This document shows positions 59,045-64,000 of a stretch of DNA of 64,000 nucleotides, piece after piece (within the stretch, counting starts at the first letter, position 1; each line of letters begins with the position of its first letter). The DNA lies in contig BCJU01000001.1 in the NCBI GenBank assembly GCA_001600355.1, forward strand, positions 4,588,013 to 4,652,012, given 5' to 3'. The position numbers were made by a program, and so were the translations under genes. Source of the DNA: Meira nashicola (Eukaryota; Basidiomycota; Exobasidiomycetes; Exobasidiales; Brachybasidiaceae). The notes under the pieces are model-generated. The model saw nothing but the letters and a program-made list of their open reading frames with translations, was not told the DNA's origin and did not search any database.

Positions 59045-60108
59045 ATGCCATCTCCTTCCGGAAAGGAGGCTTTGGCAGCCACTCTTGAAAAACAAAATCA
59101 AAAACCACCTTCATATCCATTTTGGCTTGGAGGAGCGGCAGCAAGTATTGCAGCATGTTTTACACATCCATTAGACGTTACAAAGACAAGATTACAAACT
59201 GCTTCAGCAAAACAAGGAACGATTGGAACATTAGTCGGAGCAGTTCGAAGTGATGGTATTTCAGGAATTTATACAGGTTTAACAGCTAGTTTACTTCGAC
59301 AGATGACTTATAGCGTTACACGTTTTGGTGTTTATGATTATCTTAAAGCACAAATTAAGCCTACAATAAAGTATAACAAAGATGGAAAAAAGGAGGAAAA
59401 GTTATCGCCTTGGTCTGTTGCAGCAGCAGCAAGTATAGCGGGAGCCGCGGGTGGAATAGCGGGTAATCCAGCAGATATTGTCCTTGTTCGAATGACATCT
59501 GATATTAACAAAAAACCAGCAGATAGATATAATTATTCGAATGCACTAACAGGTTTATATAAAATGGTACAAAAAGAAGGCGTTGGATCTTTATTCAGAG
59601 GTGTGGCACCAAATACGATTCGTGCCATTTTGATGAACGCATCACAGCTGGCAACATACGATTTAGCAAAAGATGCTTTACTAGCAACAGGATATTATAA
59701 AGAAGGTACTTGGTTACACTTTTCAGCAAGTTTTGTCGCTGGAACGGTAGCTACAACAGTTTGTTCACCTGCAGATGTTGTTAAAGCAAGAGTGATGCAA
59801 AGTAGTACAAATGGAGATGGAAGTTTGATTGGAAGGTTACAAAAAGCAATTCAGAGAGAAGGTGTTGGATTCTTGTTCCGTGGTTGGACACCGGCTTGGA
59901 TACGGCTTGCGCCTAATGTGAGTATCGAAAATGTACAAAAAAAGGAGTATTTTTTAACACAGCTAACCAATCATTCCCTCTTTCTACTTTACAGACAATT
60001 CTAATCTTCTTGACTTTGGAGAAACTTCGACTGGTTGTTGATATGACAAGAGAAAAGCGTGGAATACCGACAAAGAGAACGACACAAACATCAACTACGA
60101 CATCCTAA
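59045..60108 (+). CDS. Mitochondrial dicarboxylate-type carrier (one intron)
   Basis: Exons 59045-59917 and 59995-60108 give 328 residues; the intron (59918-59994, GTGAGT donor, ACAG acceptor, 77 nt) joins RLAPN to TILIFLTLEKLR. This is a mitochondrial carrier family member of the inner membrane. The three repeats carry HPLDVTKTRLQ, NPADIVLVRMTSD and SPADVVKARVMQ (Px[DE]xx[KR]). The second repeat's NPADIVLVRM and the overall pattern fit dicarboxylate carriers (Dic1-like, exchanging malate/succinate for phosphate). Oxaloacetate or uncoupling-type carriers are the main alternatives. The ATG at 59045 is used; the frame just upstream starts with TTG. It converges with SLX9. Confidence 0.9.
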
Positions 60109-60289
60109 GGCAACCGTTACCGACACAATACACACACATGCACATTGATTATAGACTACCCTTGTATAAAGCACCATTGCATATTTCGACCGTAAATGCA
60201 TGCAAAGATAGAGATTGCATTATTTGATGATATAATGACATACTTTGTGAGATAATGTACAGAATGAAAGAAGTGGCATAATAATTTGA

Positions 60290-61019
60290 TCATCTCGAAC
60301 GTGTTGGCTGCGAAACCATAGAATTACGTGCATGCTCACGTAAAGCTGCAAATGGCGATTTTTGAAAAGTGGGATTGGATAAGATTGCCTTTTGACGAGC
60401 TTGTTCTTGTTGTCTGTCAGATAGGCAAGTAAAAGGGACGTCAGTTTTAAAGCTTTATGTAAAAATGATTATATATCCTTACTCACAAAACTCTCTTTCT
60501 ATGATTTGTCGTTACACGACCGCCTTTTATAGCATTTGCAGCAGCCAATGGACCAGTACTGTACTCCCCACCATCAACATCTTCATCTTCTTCATCTTCA
60601 AGCTGTATTTCCTCATCAAGTTCGTCCATTGCATCTTTTAGATCACTTATACCTCCTTTTCTTCCTTCTTGATCATCTTTAGCTAATTCATCCCTTGCTT
60701 TTCTCTTCCTTCTTCTCAATGAACTCTTTGATAGCGGACCTCCATCTCCACGTATTTCTGTTGTGTTCGTCTTTGTTCTAGATAAAAGTTGAGCTCGTTT
60801 TTGTGCTCTTTTGAGTGATTTTGTGATCGCTGTATTACGTTGAGGTAAGATAGAAGATGAACTATTATCACCACTTGAGTTAGTCGTAATACTGCTCTTG
60901 TGTTTCTTTTGTGGAGTAGGTCGCCCGCGAATAGAAGGTGCACGAACCTATGTTGATGTTTGGAAGGAGTAGATGTCAGTAATAGTTCCCTCATTTAAGA
61001 CTGTTATCATACTCACCAT
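60290..61019 (-). CDS. SLX9: Ribosome biogenesis protein Slx9 (three exons)
   Basis: Minus-strand exons 61019-61017 (just the ATG), 60947-60487 and 60413-60290 give 195 residues. Introns 61016-60948 (69 nt) and 60486-60414 (73 nt) both have GTGAGT donors and TAG/CAG acceptors. Slx9 is a nucleolar factor in 40S/ITS1 processing and export. Evidence: a basic N-terminus (VRAPSIRGRPTPQKK), ITKSLKRAQKRAQLLSR, LSKSSLRRRKRKARDELA, an acidic middle, and the family-typical end QQEQARQKAILSNPTFQKSPFAALREHA. An in-frame ATG at 61079 would add 20 hydrophobic residues (FTLPHHTLYLCFAII), which is unlike a nucleolar protein, so the inner ATG is preferred. Divergent from EFM4. Confidence 0.85.
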
Positions 61020-61219
61020 TGTGATAATGGCAAAACAGAGGTATAGGGTATGATGAGGGAGAGTGAACAATTTACGCATTCTAAATTTTAGGCATACATT
61101 CGTCCGATTCCCGCGTGTAAAAAAAAAGTTAAGGCACGAAAAATAGAGTTTTGGAAATTATCAATTCGCGAACATTTTGTAAGTGCATTCATTCCTAACA
61201 ACGAACGGAAAGTCTAAAA
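61020..61219. promoter_or_regulatory. Divergent SLX9/EFM4 promoter
   Basis: Only 200 bp separate the two start codons, so this is a compact bidirectional promoter. It also contains the alternative SLX9 ATG at 61079. Confidence 0.5.
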
Positions 61220-61936
61220 ATGTCATCAAACGGACATGAAGAAGCAAGTACATCTCTACCAAGCTCAAAATTAGGCACACAAGAGCATTGGGATGACGTA
61301 TATACAAGAGAAGTGAAAAATTTTGATGAAATTGGAGATGAAGGTGAAATTTGGTTTGGTGAAGATGCAGTTGAACGTATGGTAGACTTTTTAGAACGTG
61401 AAGCAGAAGATGGAAACTTACCACAAGATATTCATGTCTTAGATTTAGGAACAGGTAACGGACATTTACTTTTCGCTTTGCTTGAATTGGATGAACCAAT
61501 TGCTAGACCAGGAAATATGCTAGGGATAGATTATTCGGCACCTTCAGTTGATCTTTGCAAAAGAATTGCAATAGCAAGAGGAGAAGATGCAAGAAAAGTA
61601 CGATTTGAACAAATTGACTTTTTGCAAAATGTTGAAAAACTTAAAAATGAAAGATGGAATCTTGTATGTGATAAAGGAACTTTAGACGCAATCGCTCTTT
61701 CTTCTGCTTCCGAGGATAAAGCGACTCCAATCTCGCAATACGTACATTCATTAGAATCAATAACTACAAAAGATGACATCTTCCTCATTACATCCTGCAA
61801 TTTCACCGAACAAGAATTAATACGAATCTTCAAAGAGAGCTTCGAAGTGTATCACATTATACCTGTACCATCTTTCTCTTTCGGGGGACAGAAAGGATCT
61901 ACAACTGTTACGATAGCTTTCCAACGGAAGGAATAG
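61220..61936 (+). CDS. EFM4: Protein-lysine methyltransferase Efm4 (METTL10-like)
   Basis: Product of 238 residues. Efm4/METTL10 is an AdoMet-dependent enzyme that methylates a lysine of translation elongation factor eEF1A in the cytosol. Features: the N-terminal SKLGTQEHWDDVYTREVKNF block, FGEDAVERMVDF, AdoMet motif I VLDLGTGNGHLLF (about 74-86), GIDYSAPSVDLC (motif post I), and the family signature VCDKGTLDAIALS. It ends in SFGGQKGSTTVTIAF. Start ATG at 61220. It converges on the helicase gene, 52 bp apart. Confidence 0.92.
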   Translation: MSSNGHEEASTSLPSSKLGTQEHWDDVYTREVKNFDEIGDEGEIWFGEDAVERMVDFLEREAEDGNLPQDIHVLDLGTGNGHLLFALLELDEPIARPGNMLGIDYSAPSVDLCKRIAIARGEDARKVRFEQIDFLQNVEKLKNERWNLVCDKGTLDAIALSSASEDKATPISQYVHSLESITTKDDIFLITSCNFTEQELIRIFKESFEVYHIIPVPSFSFGGQKGSTTVTIAFQRKE

Positions 61937-61988
61937 AACGAAGTGCAATTATAATACAATGTAATATAGTATACAAATGACATATTTA

Positions 61989-64000
61989 TCAACGTTGATA
62001 GTAGTGAGGAGCCAACTCTAATAACCAATCCTCCTCTATTACTGTTAAATCTCGAATGAAGCGCTTCTGCGTCTCGATAACTTCATGAAAGATGACCCAC
62101 TTTGTTGATGGCGACCGGTTAAACATGACGCTCGATGGATGTACGTACAAAGTTGCCCCTTCCCGTACACTCTTAAATGACCCATCCGGCTGCATCTTTG
62201 CTGCAAAGCTAAAATATCCACTTGTCAAACATTTTTGTAATCGAACAATATCTCCTTTACAGCTTTCGCCACCTTTCGTAATCCCAAATCGTGAAAGGAA
62301 CTTTTCCAATTGTGATCGAATGTTCACAGCTCTACTTAAGACACGAAAGTTCAAACGATGATTTGCGCACCACTTATTGCTTTGCTTGCCTATTCTTGAA
62401 TCGGTGAAAGCATTAAAGACATTCAATAATGTCAAATGATCCCCCTCTTCAGCAGTAAACTTTCGCCTTTCAAGTTCTCCTTGTGCACCAGCTGCTGAAC
62501 GTCCTTCATCAGGTATGATGAAAGGCGTAGAAACGGATGTCATAGCTGCAATACTTAAGATCTCTTGCGTACATCGGAATTTGACAGATTCTAATAGAAC
62601 TTTTGCCATCTTTGGTTCTAGAGGCATTTCCGCCATTTGCTCTCCTAATGGACTTGTCAATCTGCCCCATTCATCCAAAGCTCCAAGGGCTGCTAAAGAT
62701 TCCAAACCACGAGCTAGAAGTGCACTCGGTGGTGCGGGCGGTAAATAGTCAAACTTGACCAAATTTTCAATACCCAAAGCTTTAAGTTGAAGTATCTGAT
62801 TTGACAAATCTGTTCGTGTCATCTCTGATGAGGAGATCGGTGACATTCTTTCAAATGCTTCCTGAGTATATAGCCTCAAACATTTCCCTGAGCTAGTGCG
62901 ACCAGCTCTTCCAGCTCGTTGTGTAGCCGATGCTTTCGAGACTGGCAATACGGTGAGAGTGTCCATCCCAGTTTGGGGGTGAAAAAGACGCATCTTGACA
63001 AAACCAGAGTCAATCACATAACGAATACCTTCAATAGTGATGCTTGCTTCAGCGACATTTGTTGCCACAATACACTTTCGAGTCCCTCTCTCCGTTGATT
63101 TGAAAACCTCTGTTTGTTCTTCTATTGTCAAACCCGCATGTAGTGGGCAGAGCGATAGTGGGAGTGATCCTTTTGGTAGATCTAACAGCCGGTCAGCAAT
63201 CGCTTGCAAACATCTATCAATCTCTTCTCGACCAGTAAGGAAAACGAGAATATCACCAATTGGCTGGGTTAAATGGATGTTCCATACCGCATCTACAGCA
63301 GCATCGACGTAATCTCTGCATGGTTTGTCCAAATAAGCGACTTCTACGGGAAAAGTACGACCTTGCAATGTCATACTTCCAACGTCTTCGTCATTGTCAG
63401 AAGAGCGAAAGAAGTTTACAAATAATTCCGCGTCAATAGTTGCTGATGATATTATGATACGCAATTCCGGTCGTCGTTTCAAAATTTTCTTTAGAAGTCC
63501 TAAAAGCATGTCCGTATATGCACCTCTTTCGTGAGCCTCGTCGACCATGATTACGCTGTACCTGCTCAGCAAAGGATCTCGCATACATTCTCTGAACAAG
63601 ATACCATCTGTACAATATTTGATTCTAGTTCGATTTTCATCCGTTAAATCCTCGAATCGAATTGTATATCCTACCTCATCGCCAATCACGCAACCAACTT
63701 CTTGAGCAACTCTTTGGGCAACACTTGTAGCACTTATTCTTCTGGGTTGTGTGATTGCGATTTGTTTTCCTCCAGATGCCCATCCTGCTTCCATTAAATA
63801 TTGAGGAATTTGAGTCGTTTTACCACTTCCAGTTTGTCCAACTACAACGAGTACTTTGTACTTTTCTAGTGCAAATAAAATTTGATCTCGTTGTTTTGCG
63901 ATTGGCAATCTTGCTCTTTGGCCTTGCAGACCACCTGAAAGATTAAGAGACGGTTGTGTGATCAAGTTATCATCCTCACCGCTACGGTCCAACGAAGAGC
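61989..64000 (-). CDS. DEAH-box RNA helicase, DHX35-like (5' end outside window)
   Basis: The minus-strand frame is open to the right edge, so the N-terminus is missing; about 670 residues are present. DHX35 is a spliceosome-associated DEAH/RHA helicase. Motifs: VVVGQTGSGKTTQIP (I), TQPRR (Ia), DEAHERG (II), SSATIDAELF (III), TNVAEASITIEG (V) and QRAGRAGR (VI). The winged-helix, ratchet and OB parts follow, ending WLLELAPHYYQR. The middle segments (FVKMRLFHPQTGMDTLTVLPVSKASA) fit DHX35 better than Prp2/Prp16/Prp22/Prp43. The last in-window residues before the edge (SSLDRSGEDDNL) have no ATG. Confidence 0.9.
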   Translation of the reverse strand, partial: SSLDRSGEDDNLITQPSLNLSGGLQGQRARLPIAKQRDQILFALEKYKVLVVVGQTGSGKTTQIPQYLMEAGWASGGKQIAITQPRRISATSVAQRVAQEVGCVIGDEVGYTIRFEDLTDENRTRIKYCTDGILFRECMRDPLLSRYSVIMVDEAHERGAYTDMLLGLLKKILKRRPELRIIISSATIDAELFVNFFRSSDNDEDVGSMTLQGRTFPVEVAYLDKPCRDYVDAAVDAVWNIHLTQPIGDILVFLTGREEIDRCLQAIADRLLDLPKGSLPLSLCPLHAGLTIEEQTEVFKSTERGTRKCIVATNVAEASITIEGIRYVIDSGFVKMRLFHPQTGMDTLTVLPVSKASATQRAGRAGRTSSGKCLRLYTQEAFERMSPISSSEMTRTDLSNQILQLKALGIENLVKFDYLPPAPPSALLARGLESLAALGALDEWGRLTSPLGEQMAEMPLEPKMAKVLLESVKFRCTQEILSIAAMTSVSTPFIIPDEGRSAAGAQGELERRKFTAEEGDHLTLLNVFNAFTDSRIGKQSNKWCANHRLNFRVLSRAVNIRSQLEKFLSRFGITKGGESCKGDIVRLQKCLTSGYFSFAAKMQPDGSFKSVREGATLYVHPSSVMFNRSPSTKWVIFHEVIETQKRFIRDLTVIEEDWLLELAPHYYQR

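Noticed and set aside
60716..60994. 92-aa frame on the minus strand
   Set aside because: It is an alternate frame over SLX9 exon 2 and its first intron; the spliced SLX9 model explains the region.

Overview
The window looks like nuclear chromosomal DNA of a filamentous or dimorphic fungus, most likely a basidiomycete. Genes are compact and mostly intronless. The few introns I can resolve are 65-77 nt with GTGAGT/GTAAGT-type donors. The gene set includes Zn2Cys6 transcription factors, a CYP53-type P450, a fungal TMEM16, a GPI-type GH16 enzyme, a Stealth-family sugar-phosphotransferase of the kind known from basidiomycete capsule/glycan pathways, and nuclear-encoded complex I. Base composition is AT-rich. 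A smut-like or Exobasidiomycetes-like plant-associated lineage is plausible but is inference only. I see no rRNA, tRNA, CRISPR array, transposon or viral element.

Layout. 0-1 kb: a small gene for a putative secreted, very basic protein. 1-16.4 kb: conserved housekeeping genes CDC45, SPT6, ATG7 and TRS120. 17-32 kb: a single-pass membrane protein, a Stealth glycosyl-phosphotransferase, a TMEM16/anoctamin scramblase, a CYP53 P450 and a Mid2-like Ser/Thr-rich membrane protein, separated by long gene-free stretches. 32.8-45.2 kb: complex I 75-78 kDa subunit, a Zn2Cys6 factor, a GH31 glycosidase and an SDR transcribed divergently, then a second Zn2Cys6 factor; the GH31-SDR promoter carries CGG-type palindromes and the block may be a small catabolic module. 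46.6-53.4 kb: a cluster rich in secreted or surface proteins: a Cys-rich protein, a three-exon GPI-type GH16 glucanase-like protein, an acyl-CoA thioesterase (the exception), and three members of the same secreted basic family seen at 0.3 kb. 54-64 kb: annexin, alpha/beta hydrolase, a universal-stress-protein domain protein, a mitochondrial dicarboxylate-type carrier, SLX9, EFM4 and a DHX35-type DEAH helicase cut by the right edge.

The most interesting content is the secreted basic family (280-825 +; 50801-51346 -; 51472-52147 -, spliced; 52710-53349 -, frameshifted). Each member has an N-terminal hydrophobic leader, a short acidic or polar segment, nuclear-localisation-like Lys/Arg clusters and a conserved C-terminal basic domain of about 75-80 residues. 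Two members carry an LxLxL motif just after the leader; in one it reads LDLRLGLP, very like the TOPLESS-binding EAR motif of plant Aux/IAA repressors. This makes the family a candidate group of host-nucleus-targeted effectors, which is an inference to be tested.

Starts given here are ATG codons. Several longer open frames begin at non-ATG codons and were trimmed. Spliced genes were assembled by hand from splice signals and family alignment.
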